A DNA stretch of 64,000 nt from Moelleriella libera RCEF 2490 (GCA_001636675.1 AZGY01000015.1:591311-655310), one strand, 5' to 3'. Shown: positions 42,307-53,476, counted from the first letter of the stretch. Made by a program: numbers and translations. The notes: generated by a model from the letters alone, not told the origin.

Positions 42307-44059
42307 TCAAGAGCTGTTTACTGTTGCCCCGCCACCAAAGTCGCCAACCCTGATCTTGTCTCTATGCCAAATCCTTATGAATCTTTTGAACATTTGCCTT
42401 TGCCTTCCACGAAGAGCGTTCTGCAACAGCTCGAACTCACCCGTTACTTGACCTTGCATGCCATTACGCGCCAAATAGTCTGCTGCCACGATAACCGGAA
42501 AGCATGTGGCGTGGATAAAGAACACTCCTACGCTAGGCCGCTCGAAATATCGCAGCAGTATCAGTGTATTGCGGCAGGCCTGACGTGCCGACGTGACTGC
42601 AGAGAGAACATTGTCTCCGCTTACGGCGGGGTGTGACAGTATCTCATATAACATGGTGCAGATAGCCCAATAAAGCAAAGCAAGATGCGCCATGGCAAAA
42701 TCTCGCAATGAGGCCATGGGAGCAGAGTTCTCATGGCTAATGATACTCATATTGGAACTCGCTAGGGCGAGCGCAATCGAGCCTGCGCCTCTGGCCCAGT
42801 TCTGCAAACGAATGCGGCAGAGCAAAGAACTCTCCTGCAAACCCTGAGATAGAGCTCTTTTCTCCTCAACCTGTCCTGTCTGCAGCCCGTTGATGCACGC
42901 CAAACGCTCCACAACAGGCGTCATTGCAGCAAGGATATCTCCTAATTCGTCTTTCGGCCGCTTCGGGTGAACGGACCACGGAATCGCTAGCCAGTCGGGG
43001 TCACCGAGCATGGACCTTTTGCTGTTCAACGTAGCAGCAAACAGCTAAAGCCGGAGTGAGAGTCTGAGCAGAGCTACGACTTTACAGTATCACGAGGATG
43101 CATACCAGGGGTAGCCGGCTTTCAATGAAAATCCGGTGTGCAATGCCGTCAACGAAACCCTCAGGGCCGTATGCTGAAAGAAGTGCTTCAATCCCAAATT
43201 GATGTTGAAACCACGTGCGGTTGCCGGGCGACAATGCATGATCGCTTTTAGTCAAGGCGAACAACTGTCACAAGAGCAATTTAATGCCGTGTATAGATTG
43301 CGAAAGTCAGTGATGAAGGCGGGAAATTGCGAGGAAAGAGTAACGAAATTCGTGAGAAGACAGACCTCGGACTTAGCTAGCAACACCGATGCGACGAGGC
43401 GATAGCCAAGTCGCCGTTGATTGCTGTCATTTATTGACAGAGCTAGAAGCCGCAGTGCTCTGCCGTACATTCGCCAGGCCTCGACCAGCATTTGCATCTT
43501 GCCTTCACGTAGTCCGATCGCACCCAGTACGTTTGCCATCAACGGAAACCGCACCAAGTCGTCCTGAGTATAGACCTCCTGTGAAATCACAAATACCCCG
43601 AGAGTCGAATATTCAGCGACCTGGGATGAAGCGACGAGTCCTTTGGGGAAAATGATTGCCCAGTACTCCTCCAGCTTCTTCGTTTCCCATGCCGAACGCT
43701 CAAAAAATGGTTCAAGAAGCCGTAATGGGGCGATAGTAGAAGGCGAACCGCGCATGATTGGTGTTTGGTCTACGCTGCCTCTTTCTCGATTTTCCAAGGT
43801 AGGCAAGTCCTGGTAACCTTCGCAGACTCGTCGCAGTCGGATGCACTGTCCGCAGCTGGGTCTGCTCTCGTCGCATTTCACATGGCGGCGGCTGTGTAAA
43901 AGCAGAGCTATCAGCAATGAAATGAAACGTGCTTTGCCTTGGCCGTTGGGTAAGGCGGAGTAAAGCCGCGGCAGCGTCTTACCGACAAGTGATACAGCCA
44001 GTCCTGACCTTGGGCGCCCAGCGCCTTTGCCTCCGCCCTTCAACATCTCTCAGTGACAT
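42307..44059 (-). CDS. Zn2Cys6 transcription factor, four exons
   Basis: Exons 44059-43983, 43891-43366, 43264-43106 and 43044-42307 join in frame to 499 residues. The first intron lies inside the zinc cluster, which reads C22, C25, C32, C39, C42 and C49 (GCITCRRRHVKCDESRPSCGQC) once spliced. The remaining sequence is a PF11951-type Fungal_trans_2 domain, with RSAWETKKLEEYW, WFQHQFGIEALLSAYGPEG and SHPAVSGDN among its typical segments. The start at 44059 is upstream of an internal out-of-frame ATG that opens a longer unspliced frame. Targets are unknown; the neighbouring regulator and a membrane receptor are the closest genes. Confidence 0.83.
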
Positions 44060-45608
44060 GTGGAGGCCTGCTTAACAGTTGCGATTTAGCTGAGGTCAAA
44101 TTGGATGCTCAGATGTATGGCAATTGAGAGATGAGAAAATTTGTTTCCTTGCTGCGAGTGGGAAGGGGAGAGGGGTCGTTTTGCAATGCGCAGCTGCAGC
44201 ACTTGCTTGTGCCGCCTTGTCCTGTGAACGCAGTCCGCCCCTCAACATTCGCATTTGGCATACGGATCGTGTGAGACGTACTCTAACCCTAATCGGCCCA
44301 GCCATGCATAGAGTGTGATGATTATTACTTGGCGCTGCTCCTTGTCAGACGGAGCCTTAAAGCCGGCCATGAGGTGCCCCTCAGGACATGAAGACCTGAC
44401 TTAGGGATCCAATTGCGCGCACCTCCGAGGCGAAGCCGAGGGAAAGAACCTAATCGTGCACTCTATTGGAACGTAGAGCCGACTCAGCCGATGACTTCGC
44501 AATGGGACGAGTGGAGTCCGAGCTGCCTTCTCCTCGCTACCAATTGCACCTCATCATAGAGTCATCATCTTCGCCCGGGTCGCCACTGCGGCAGATCAGT
44601 CCTGGTACCGAGCTGACGTTGGCACACAGTTGTACGTACGCAGCCACCCAGAATTTTCTCTATCAGCTACAGATTCGAGATAGTCAGAAGATTCTATTGG
44701 TCTGAAAAGCAAGCCACAGCTACAGCCACGATGTGTTGGCAGCCGGCGCAGATACTATTGAGCCTAAACATGCGCTGTACATTCGTTGCAAGGTACCGCC
44801 TCTGAAGCTGGGTCAAACCAGCAATTGTGCGGTGCTCCTAAGAGCAAACTTGGTCTGCCATTCGCGAGTATAGACACCTCAGTGAGCAGCCGATCAGAAC
44901 AGCGTCTCAGCTTTTGAAGTGCGACTATGTGCAAAAGTCAGCTTTGCTGTTTGAGTAGCAGAAAGAGAGGCTCCACGGGGATTCATGGGCTCTGGAGACC
45001 AGCCCGCTTGCTCCGCTCTCAAGCTCCTACCTGGCTACTTTTCCCGATTCCGAAATGTTGCAGCAATCCTGCGGTCGTTTTTCGATACGGGGCTGAGAGC
45101 GAGAAAGTCTCACGTAGCGATCGCGAATCCGCACCGAAATGCGCCCCTGAAATTGGGAGGCCTTCAGCTTTTGGACCCCACGCTTCAACATGCTGGGGGC
45201 TGATTGTGCGGGCCAGGCCTGGTGGCGAACCTGTCGCCTGCATGGACGGCTGCAGCTGATGGATGACTCTCATTGTTTCTACTGCCAGCCCCGACCCCGG
45301 CCGCTCGAACAGTGCGTGGCACAGCCGGCTCGCCCCCCGTCAGCATGATGGACGATCCATGTGAAGTGTTCGGAATGACGGCTTGTCCAGCTTACGTATG
45401 GGGTCTACCCTGCCATCTATATGTCTGCAAGATTCTACAAATGTAGCTCAAGCGGCAGTTTGTTGCTTTGCCCTGTTTTCCTAGAAAGCCCAACCCCATC
45501 GCTCGCCCGCCGACACAAGCACAGCAGCGGATCTTGCATGCCCACAAAGTCAGGTGCCCGCACGTTCGCCCATTGGCATGGCGGGAACTTTTCCTGTCTC
45601 CCAGTAAG
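44060..45608. other. Intergenic, 1.5 kb
   Basis: This is the divergent region between the second Zn2Cys6 gene (minus) and the rhodopsin-domain gene (plus), so it should hold both promoters. Short ORFs only; nothing else identified. Confidence 0.5.
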
Positions 45609-47142
45609 ATGACATATGTCACCAGAGTCAGCGTCACGGTCATCGGAGTGTTATTTCCTGTCCTCACCTTTGTTTTTCTGGGGTTGCGTTTCTCCAGGAA
45701 CCTTCATATACGGACGATCGAGATTGACGACATTCTCATAATCCCTGCGGCGGTGAGTTTCTGGACACATTCGCCTCGTCCTCGACGAGACAACATACCG
45801 ACTGGAACGTCATAGTTTGCGACGGCCGCTATTGGCATCGGCCTCGTAACAGGCAGGTCTATTCCTGCTGTGTATTGTCGCAATAGAAAGCGATTTCCAT
45901 TCATTCTGACCATAACATCCCCATCCTAGGCGCCAAACTTGACATAGTCGGTCAGCACTCTCTGCCAGTCATCACTCCATCACAAAATGAGAAGCTGTTC
46001 AAGGTAATTCTTGTGCTTCCCCAAAAGCCGCACGAACTGTACATTTATTCGCGACGCGATACTGAAAGCTCCCAGTTTGTGTATGCCTTCTCAATCGCTC
46101 AGGTGCTGGCAATTGGCCTCATCAAGCTGTCCATTCTTTTTCAACTCCGCCGTATCTTTAAAGGCAAGTCTGCTGCTCTAGGAGCTCTTAACACATGTCT
46201 TTCTACATGGAAAAACTTCAGCTGACTTCGTCGAGTCTGCTGTCAGGTCGCGCTTTTACGACTACGTTCGATTACTGTAACTGGATCTTGATCGTTGCTG
46301 TCGTTCTGTGGACTGTCGTGTTTTTATTCTTTGAGATCTTTCTCTGCGGAACTCGCCCGTCACTAACCTGGTCTGATCCACATTCATCTCGCCATCTTTG
46401 CATAAATCCATTCGCCCTGCAGACCAGTTCTGCAGTTTTCAACTGGGTCATGGACCTGGCTATCGTTATTGAACCATTGTTTGTCGTCCGTCTCCGGCTC
46501 CGTAGACGTTGTGCAGTTTAGTCGAGCCTAACACCTGGACAGATTCAATCGCTCAACATGGGGCTTCAACGAAAAATCCAGACATCTCTCATCTTCCTGT
46601 TCAGTTTCTTGTTAGTTAAATCATAGCCTCATCAAGCACGAATAACAATTGCTCATGTTGCCCAGTGCTACGGTTGCTGGACTTCTCAGCATGGTGGTAT
46701 GGATTCAGATTCTCACACAGGATATCGAGCATCCAATCACAAACATCCTCGCCGAAAAGTTCGACACAGCTGACATTATGGGTAACTACACCCATACACA
46801 CGAGAGAGGATGCGGAGCTGATTGTTCGTGATCATAGGGGTCGTCTCAATCGTTTTATTCTGGACCTACATAGAGGTGGGCGTTGGCTTCATCGTCGCTT
46901 GCCTTCCACGATGTGTTTCCGTGTTTGATACGTTCCTGCACCACTTCGTCAGATACTTTCGCTCCCTCACAATATTTCGGGTATTCTCTTCACGCGTTGG
47001 TGAATTTGCTCGGGAGAGAAACAGCAATTCGACAGGAGACCTCAGCTCTTGTAGACGCTGGAGATATCAGAAATCTTCCACAGCTCGGCAGTCTGGAGGC
47101 GAGCTTGAGTTAGTGGAAAGAGGCAGAGAAGCTTTGCTTTAG
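45609..47142 (+). CDS. Seven-helix rhodopsin-domain (PTH11-like) membrane protein, eight exons
   Basis: Exons 45609-45752, 45816-45852, 45930-46003, 46076-46163, 46247-46485, 46543-46610, 46666-46781 and 46838-47142 give 356 residues. Two introns start with GC: CAG|GCAGGT at 45853 and AAAG|GCAAGT at 46164. They rebuild the family segments LVTGAKLDIVG and RRIFKGRAFTTTF in frame. Conserved family features include IDDILIIPAA, VLAIGLIKLSILFQLRRIF, WVMDLAIVIEPLFV, RKIQTSLIFLFSFFATVAGLL and FWTYIEVGVGFIVACLP. This fungal-specific rhodopsin-like domain family (PF20684 type) includes PTH11-related putative receptors; no CFEM domain precedes it here. The tail is short and Ser/Arg-rich. The protein sits in the plasma membrane by inference; ligand is unknown. 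Confidence 0.8.
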
Positions 47143-48107
47143 GGTCTGGGTAAGCTAGAACCAGGTAGCAGTTCTAGTGATGCTGCAATTGTCAGATAAG
47201 CATGTCTCGCCACTTAGTTCCACCTTTCGGTGGCAATTTGAACAAAAGTCTTCGATTTTGTTTTGCGAGAGCACTCGACCGTTTCGTTTACTGTGAAGAT
47301 GTTTAAAGAGGAAAATTAACTCTCGGAAGTTTACAGTGACGGAGCTTGTAAGACTTGACTTATATGCTGGTCATATGCGTCTCAAATCTCCTATCGAAAG
47401 GTGTCAGGGTTCATGGTCCGAGACATAGACTCGCTGTGCTCCGAAGTATTTTAAAAGCTACGCGTCGTACATGCAGCTGGAGGGCGTTGTCATACATGGG
47501 TGGAAACAGAGTATAGAGGTGACGCCGAATGCTCCTTGTCGAATATGATTTTCTCCTGAAACGGTGAAACTACAATGAAGCACTGCCATATTCTTCCTTC
47601 TCTATGGGTCACTGGGATCATGAGTGACATCCGTCGATGGGCTCAAGAGGGGGTGAAAGGAAGGAAAAGCCGGTTGAAGACGGTGAAAGAGTTCGCACAG
47701 CAGGGGGATAAACAAGCATAGCTCGTTCTCGATTGTCACTTTGACGTATCCCTAGATACACACGGTATACACACCCCTTTCCAGCTTGAGGCCGGAACTT
47801 GTCAGTCTCGAAAAGTGGAATAACGGATGTATGGCATTGTCGTGAATTTTTAAGACGAGCAAAGGCTGACGGTGCATATGCGGGGTCAGTGTTGACCCAT
47901 TTTTGTTAGCTAGCTAGAGGTAATAGATAATTTGGACGAGACCAAAGTTTGCTCTAATCTCAGGTGAGTGACTTCTGCTTTAGCATTGAGTCGCCGTCCT
48001 TCTGGAAACCGCAGGAACTTCGTTCTGATTGCCCGGAGCTGTTTACTTTGCTTCTCATATCACCCAGCCGCAAGCCATGCAGCAATTTACCAACGTAGAC
48101 GCCAAAA
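47143..48107. other. Intergenic, 1 kb
   Basis: No gene recognised. This is the transition from the mid region to the accessory right arm; the next sequence on the right is a decayed APH-like gene. Confidence 0.5.
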
Positions 48108-48748
48108 CTATTCCCAACTCGCTGGCATCTTGTAATTCGACATTGATGCGTATTCAGAGTAGACTGGGTAGTACCCAGATAGATCCCAATGAAGCAGCCA
48201 TACATCCCCTGACGTGTCAACCAGAATTTTGCGAGGTGAAAAATCATGATGTGTGAGCACAAACGTATTCGCCCTTGGATCTGAAGACCCTTGCAAAACT
48301 ATGAGATCGCGACAGCTTTTCTTATATTTATGTCTAATAGATCTAAAGTCTGTCCAGAACGCCAAGGAACCCATGACATTTCCGACTGTCGCCCTTGCAG
48401 GTAGTCCGAATCCGTCATCTAACCAGAATGACCTGCAATTCCCTGTGATAATGGATCCGGCAGTGTCCGAGGTAATCGGACGCATCAGTGAGACGAAGCG
48501 GCGGAGCTAGAAGGCCAGGCGTCTTCTTTTATCCGCCCTTCAATCCGTTCCACGACAAGATATTCCATATCTGGATACTGTATAGGTCGTATTATCTTTG
48601 GTGTTCGTATGCCAAGAGATTGCGCAATTTTGATCGTCTTCATTGTATCGGCAAGGCACTTCGGCCAGCAAGCTTTGCCAAGGAATCGGTCTGATAACAG
48701 CATAAGCTTATCATGGGATCTTGGCTGCGGGCTTTGCGTGATGAACAT
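48108..48748 (-). pseudogene. Decayed APH/choline-kinase-like phosphotransferase
   Basis: Two frames carry the remains. The upstream part encodes SLGIRTPKIIRPIQYPDMEYLVVERIEGR and the downstream part encodes SDTAGSIITG, SFWLDDGFGLPA and HHDFSPRKILVD. The order is that of fungal APH-family (PF01636) proteins. The N-terminus is missing, the two parts are out of frame with a segment lost between them, and key residues have changed: the catalytic-loop Asn is Lys (SPRK) and the metal-binding Asp of the LIDWD motif is His (LLHWD). I read it as a non-functional copy. An intact functional family copy is not in the window. Confidence 0.7.
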
Positions 48749-48790
48749 TCTAATGTCGGTAGCCGAGCCATATAGGATTATATCGTCTGG

Positions 48791-49786
48791 TCATTCTCTT
48801 AAGATGTTGGTTGCGTTCGATAATACTGCTTCGGGGCTCTGCTCTTGGCGTTCGAAGACTGTGTCATTGCCTGAACTAACAGTCAGGTTCGCCATATTAC
48901 AATACTCTTCACACAACAGCCTCCGCTTCTGCCTCTGACTTGAAGTATTCGTATCTTGCGATTGCATTTTGCACCCTAATATATCCTCAATATCGTCAAC
49001 AAGATCGGCTATCCTGAGATAATCTCCACTCCAACAATTATGAATGATGCGATCAATTGGGTCCTGCGGGTTGGTTATAGGGAAAATGCCATCGAGCAAG
49101 TGGTCGACTTGGTCAGGCCCTTCGAGCTCGGAATACAACTCGGAACCGCGAGTCATGTACCAGAAGACTAACCCCAGAGCGAACTGTTCTGTGCCAGGGC
49201 CAGCAATGCCGTAGAGACCACCCGCTAGCTCCCTGTGCTGACGAACATAGGGTTCATAGCCAACATTAAGTTCATCGCCAACCTTGAGTGAGTGGTCAAA
49301 ATCAATGAGCCTAACCTGGTCATCGTCGTCAAGCAGAATGTTCTGTGGGTTAATATCACCATGGCAGTAGCCTATCGTTTCCAAACACGCAATTGCGCGT
49401 GATAACTGCAACATCCAGCGGCGGATGGGTCGATTTTTGGATATGCTCATTCGATCATGAAGGGTGCCATTTGCAACGATTTCGAGAAAGCTAACGTCTG
49501 GGACACAAAGATAACATTGGATAAATTGTGGGTTGTTAAATTCGCCAAGTGACTCGAATATTTTCTGTTCGTGACATAGCCGTCGGTCTCCTGACTCCAG
49601 ACACACCTTGGCCACTATATCTGTGGAGATGCGAAGCACTACTGAGTGGCCACCAATGCCGAAGACAGATGAGTTGGGACAAGCCGTGAGAAGTCGCTCA
49701 ATGGTTGGATTTAGGTCAGATCGCGGAGCCGAAGGACGGTTAAGGTAATCGGCGAGCTGTTCGTACGTCCAATTTAGACCAGCCAT
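48791..49786 (-). CDS. Protein kinase domain protein, fungal accessory type
   Basis: A single-exon protein of 331 residues from the ATG at 49786. A short N-terminal helical segment precedes an eukaryotic-type kinase domain with FGIGGHSVVLRIS (glycine loop), Lys60 in IVAKVCL, a helix-C Glu near residue 73, the catalytic loop HGDINPQN (Asp144, Asn149) and IDFD (Asp162) in place of DFG. The residues needed for phosphotransfer are kept, although HRD is HGD and DFG is DFD. The C-lobe contains PGTEQFALGLVFWYMTRG. Such kinases are common in accessory regions of filamentous ascomycetes and often amplified. Substrate is unknown. Confidence 0.8.
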   Translation of the reverse strand: MAGLNWTYEQLADYLNRPSAPRSDLNPTIERLLTACPNSSVFGIGGHSVVLRISTDIVAKVCLESGDRRLCHEQKIFESLGEFNNPQFIQCYLCVPDVSFLEIVANGTLHDRMSISKNRPIRRWMLQLSRAIACLETIGYCHGDINPQNILLDDDDQVRLIDFDHSLKVGDELNVGYEPYVRQHRELAGGLYGIAGPGTEQFALGLVFWYMTRGSELYSELEGPDQVDHLLDGIFPITNPQDPIDRIIHNCWSGDYLRIADLVDDIEDILGCKMQSQDTNTSSQRQKRRLLCEEYCNMANLTVSSGNDTVFERQEQSPEAVLSNATNILRE

Positions 49787-49844
49787 TGTGCACAATATTT
49801 ATGCTGTTATGAAGGAGGGAGATGGGACTTCATTGATTCAAAAA

Positions 49845-50369
49845 CTACGGGGTAAATGCTGGCAAAGAGTTGGACACTGCGGAAAACTCTCGGCGATCAG
49901 GTCGACGGCTGGCGACGAAGAAAAGGACCCATGAAATAGCGGAACTCGATCTCAGACCCCCGCATCGAAGTGTATGCGTGACGAAGTGGAACCAACAAGA
50001 GGTGGGATCCAACTCACTTCCATCGATGATTTTCGTCCTTCCAATATAGATTCTGACGTAGGTAATAGCATAGCTAAAAGCACTAGAGCACGGCCAACGC
50101 GAGGCTTGAATCAGCTTGTTTAAGCTGACGTTGCTACGGCTTTCGGTATCGATGGAGGAGCAACCTCTCTTGCAGGCACGCAGACGGACGTACTCGGCAC
50201 CGGCTCTATGCAAACAGCCGACGTTATGTGTGACGACCTTAATTTCGATGCTCCTGTGAATGTAATCGTGAATTTCCCGGACTTTCTGGACTCGTGGCAA
50301 GCGTAGAATCCGAGTAACTTTCCATACAGGCGGCTCGTGCGTAACATCTTCAGCGGATTTTTTAAACAT
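49845..50369 (-). CDS. Small hypothetical protein
   Basis: An open frame of 174 residues starts at the ATG at 50369 (MFKKSAEDV). The first half is basic and well-mixed, with segment RSIEIKVVTHNVGCLHRAGAEYV and two further Cys; the second half looks less protein-like. An alternative ATG in another frame lies at 50422. No family is recognised. The gene could be spliced after about residue 80, where a GTTGCT occurs after CKRG. It is upstream of the kinase gene on the same strand, about 60 nt apart. Confidence 0.3.
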   Translation of the reverse strand: MFKKSAEDVTHEPPVWKVTRILRLPRVQKVREIHDYIHRSIEIKVVTHNVGCLHRAGAEYVRLRACKRGCSSIDTESRSNVSLNKLIQASRWPCSSAFSYAITYVRIYIGRTKIIDGSELDPTSCWFHFVTHTLRCGGLRSSSAISWVLFFVASRRPDRREFSAVSNSLPAFTP

Positions 50370-50623
50370 AATGTTGATGCGAATATTTGGTAGGGGCAAT
50401 TGGCAAAGTCATTTTCGGCCACCGCTCGAGGTGACGATTCACGTCCCCGCCGTCACGTGATGCATATTAATGTTTTCATCTTTCATGTTACATAACCGCA
50501 ATGAGTCACCAGACCCTTTTTAAGATTCACCTTGTCTGCCCCATAATGAGTCACGTATTCCTTACAATTTTATAGATAGTGAGGTCCTGTGCATAAGTAG
50601 AGTAATTATTGCTAAGAATTTTA

Positions 50624-50742
50624 TATCTCCTTCCTTAAATTATAAACTTTAACATTTCCTTCCCTGAATTATAAACTTTTATATCTCCTTCCCTAAATTA
50701 TAAAACTTTTTATCTTTTTCCTTAAATTATAAACTTTTATGC
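50624..50742. repeat. AT-rich minisatellite, about four 28-36-bp units
   Basis: Four imperfect units share the core TCCTTCCCTAAATTATAAA followed by CTTTTATAT or a close variant. The flanks are also AT-rich. It lies in the interval upstream of the 208-residue orphan gene and is not coding. Confidence 0.75.
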
Positions 50743-50860
50743 CTATAGCGTTAATAATTTCCTTAAATAAAATAAAAAGTAATTTTTCCTGCCTACCTGC
50801 CTATAAACTTTTGTTTTTCACGCCTCTTGTTTACACTTTTTTTTTAACTTTACCTTTCTA

Positions 50861-51125
50861 CAGCCCACAGACTTTATTCTGCCTGCAATCAGCCACGTGG
50901 ATCCAATAACATCCACAGTATAAATTCTTCTCGCCGTGCCGTTATCTGGCCAATACTCTCGACTTCTTATCATCAAACAACAAGAGCCCCTCTGCAGCCC
51001 AAAGACTTTATTCTGCCTGCAACCAGCCACGTGGATCCAATAACATCCACAGTATAAATTCTTCTCGCCGTGCCGTCATTTGGCCAACACTCTCGCCTTC
51101 CCATCATCCAATAGCAAGAGCCCTT
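50861..51125 (+). repeat. Tandem duplication (period 134 bp) containing the promoter
   Basis: Two copies, beginning CAGCCCACAG and CAGCCCAAAG, span 50861-50994 and 50995 to about 51125. Both contain the identical block CCACGTGGATCCAATAACA and a TATA-like CAGTATAAATTC. Several differences are C in the second copy and T in the first, some of them CpA to TpA, as RIP would produce. The second copy ends about 35 nt before the ATG of the following gene, so the TATA-like box is about 100 nt upstream of that ATG. Confidence 0.8.
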
Positions 51126-51158
51126 TCCAAAAATCACCAGACGTTTTCAAAGCCCACC

Positions 51159-51785
51159 ATGCCTATATTCGCACCAATTGATGAAGAAAATCTCATGAGT
51201 CAGGGTCTTCTCAGTCCGCCAAGCGAACATGGTACAAGAAGGATCCATAAACGTCGCCTGCACCAATTTAGCGATAGAGAGTACTCTGACATTCCCTTGA
51301 CGCCAAGTTCCTTGTCATCAGATGATAGTTCATCCATAATACCCGAGAATATGCTCTCCATCGCAACGATCAAATACGTTGGGTTCGACGACGCGACAGC
51401 CCACTCAATTTGGCGTACCTGGTTGACGTGGACGCCAGACGGGCGAGTCCAAGAGACAGAGAACTCTAAAGACTGCGACTTCTCCTTCTTTGAACATCTG
51501 ATCTCGAGCGTGATTAGGCACAAGCCACACGATGTCTTTAGTGAGGATGACCAAGAATGGCGCAATCTCCTGCAAAGAATGGGCATCGACCAAAGAACTC
51601 AAAACGCAATCATGGACCCATTTTTCAAAGTTTGTCGTCTCAACGGGACCTGCGTTGAATGTGTTGAGGAAACGGTCGAGGCGCGGTATAGGACTCTGGA
51701 GATGATCCAGGCAGAGTCCCGCAAGAGAGACATGGAGTTACAACGCCAGAGACATCGTCAAGGACCAGGCCCACAGTCTTCCTAG
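51159..51785 (+). CDS. Hypothetical protein, 208 residues
   Basis: A single-exon frame starting at ATG in a good context (CCACCATGC). The N-terminal third is disordered (Ser/Pro/Arg rich, LSPPSEHGTRR). The rest is a compact predicted helical domain with segments MLSIATIKYVGFDD, FSFFEHLISSVI, EWRNLLQRMGID and VCRLNGTCVECVEETVEARYR. It ends in a basic Gln/Arg-rich helix. No known domain was recognised, but composition and length look real. A duplicated promoter sits directly upstream. Accessory gene by location; function unknown. Confidence 0.6.
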   Translation: MPIFAPIDEENLMSQGLLSPPSEHGTRRIHKRRLHQFSDREYSDIPLTPSSLSSDDSSSIIPENMLSIATIKYVGFDDATAHSIWRTWLTWTPDGRVQETENSKDCDFSFFEHLISSVIRHKPHDVFSEDDQEWRNLLQRMGIDQRTQNAIMDPFFKVCRLNGTCVECVEETVEARYRTLEMIQAESRKRDMELQRQRHRQGPGPQSS

Positions 51786-53476
51786 ATCGGCATATAGTAA
51801 AGAGCCCTACACTGTTGGGTCAATCTCGTCTTACTAGTTTCGCGAAGTCCTTGAGCTTATATAATATGAATAGCATATCGCGATTAAGGCCGTGATGTAG
51901 CCAGTGGTAAGACGGATATTTCTTAGCGATGTTCCGGATGGCCCCTTCCAGCCCCGTTCAAGACTATGAGCGAACAAGAAACAAGATATGGAGTGTAATT
52001 GGGTCGACATTGCGTTGGCATATGCATCTTAAAGACTCTGTTGTCGGCGTCACACGATACAGCCAAGCTATTGTCAGTCTCGTCATCACGTATTTCATGC
52101 GGCAAGCATAATCCTTGGATTGAAACTCTTCAGCACCTTTTGTAGATTATGTCTAGCGCCTACATCTTGCATGATGCGGACACAAAGCGGACCTCATCAG
52201 ATACCTTCACTCCGTTATTGTCTTGGTCTCTTCCTACCACTGTTTTCCCCGACTCGTGCCCTTCGCATCCATCTCGATTCCTGTAGGAGAATTCGCAAAC
52301 GCCGGCCTTGGCGCTCACCGCGATATTAGCGCATAAATTGCCCGCGACTTGTCATAGATCAACGCATAAGTCGCCAAGGGCGGCTATACGAGATCGTGTT
52401 CCTCATTGGTCACCTGGCCTGCCTGGGCCTGATCGATCGCCGCTATATATGACCATTTCCCATCCGTCATCAGAAATCGATTTCGGACGAGGCTGATATG
52501 GACGATGTGTCCAGGGCGGCGGAAAGCTAAATGGCTCAGCTTTGGCAACTGGAGCGGACTTCGTGATGAAGTTCGGCTTGTGAGCTGCGAGACCAAGAAC
52601 AAGGCCAGGGCCAGCGCTCAGAAGTATTGTACAGAGTGCGAGCTGATATGACCAGAGCAATTAGAGACTAACAAGCTTCCGTCCATATAGCTCGACAAAC
52701 CTTCCTTATTATCGTGGTAGGCGAGAACGTTGAATGGGGACGTAAGGAGAGAAAGATTTTAATTTAGGGCAAAAAGCAAAGAAACCTTGTGTCGAGACAG
52801 AGGCATAAATGAGCCTTTATATAATTCTAACATAACGTTTCCTAGGGATAGATAATCCATTTTATAAGCAGAATTGTGGATATATTCCCTGCCAACGAAT
52901 ACGAAAGCTGCTGCGAAGAATAATAGGGATAATTCCTGAAAGTAGCAAAAGAATCGTGCTCACGAGAATCTCAGAAACTTCCTTGCGTACTCTAGTATGC
53001 CCCTCCACGCGAAATTTTGAGTCGCTATTGAGTGTTGGATGGCGCCCATCAGAGTCTCGGAGAAATCCTTATGTATTCTAGTATGCCCCCCCCCCCCCCC
53101 CACCAAGCTCTGATTGACCTAGCTCTATACCCTGTTAGGTGACATGCAAAACGCCTCCCAATAAGGTGAACTTTATGGAACGCATGTGGCGGTGGTTTGT
53201 AGACCTGCCGTCTACTACGAAGAAGTGGTAAATCACGGATTTGCCCCACGCATGTCTTGAGGAACGCGGTGAAGCTGTAACGTTACGTGACTTGCCCCGC
53301 CTATCTCGGTCGAGCATCCTTTCGCCCTCGTCTCGTCCTTCATTGTTTTCATATTTTTGATTTGCCTCTTAGGAAACGTTTGTCCAATATTTTCCTGCAA
53401 CTCCTGGAAAACCCCTATTATTCGCATTATACCCTCTTTGACGTCTTCTGAAATACAAGAAGCATTCGCTCGCATT
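51786..53476. other. Intergenic with a degenerate direct repeat and a C16 run
   Basis: A roughly 42-bp segment ending CTAGTATGCCCC occurs twice, near 52966-53007 and 53052-53090, differing by C/T and G/A changes. The second copy runs into 16 C at 53086-53101. A minus-strand frame at 52403-52660 encodes a hydrophobic, signal-like stretch followed by about 60 residues, but it has no ATG and may be a broken secreted-protein gene. Confidence 0.5.
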
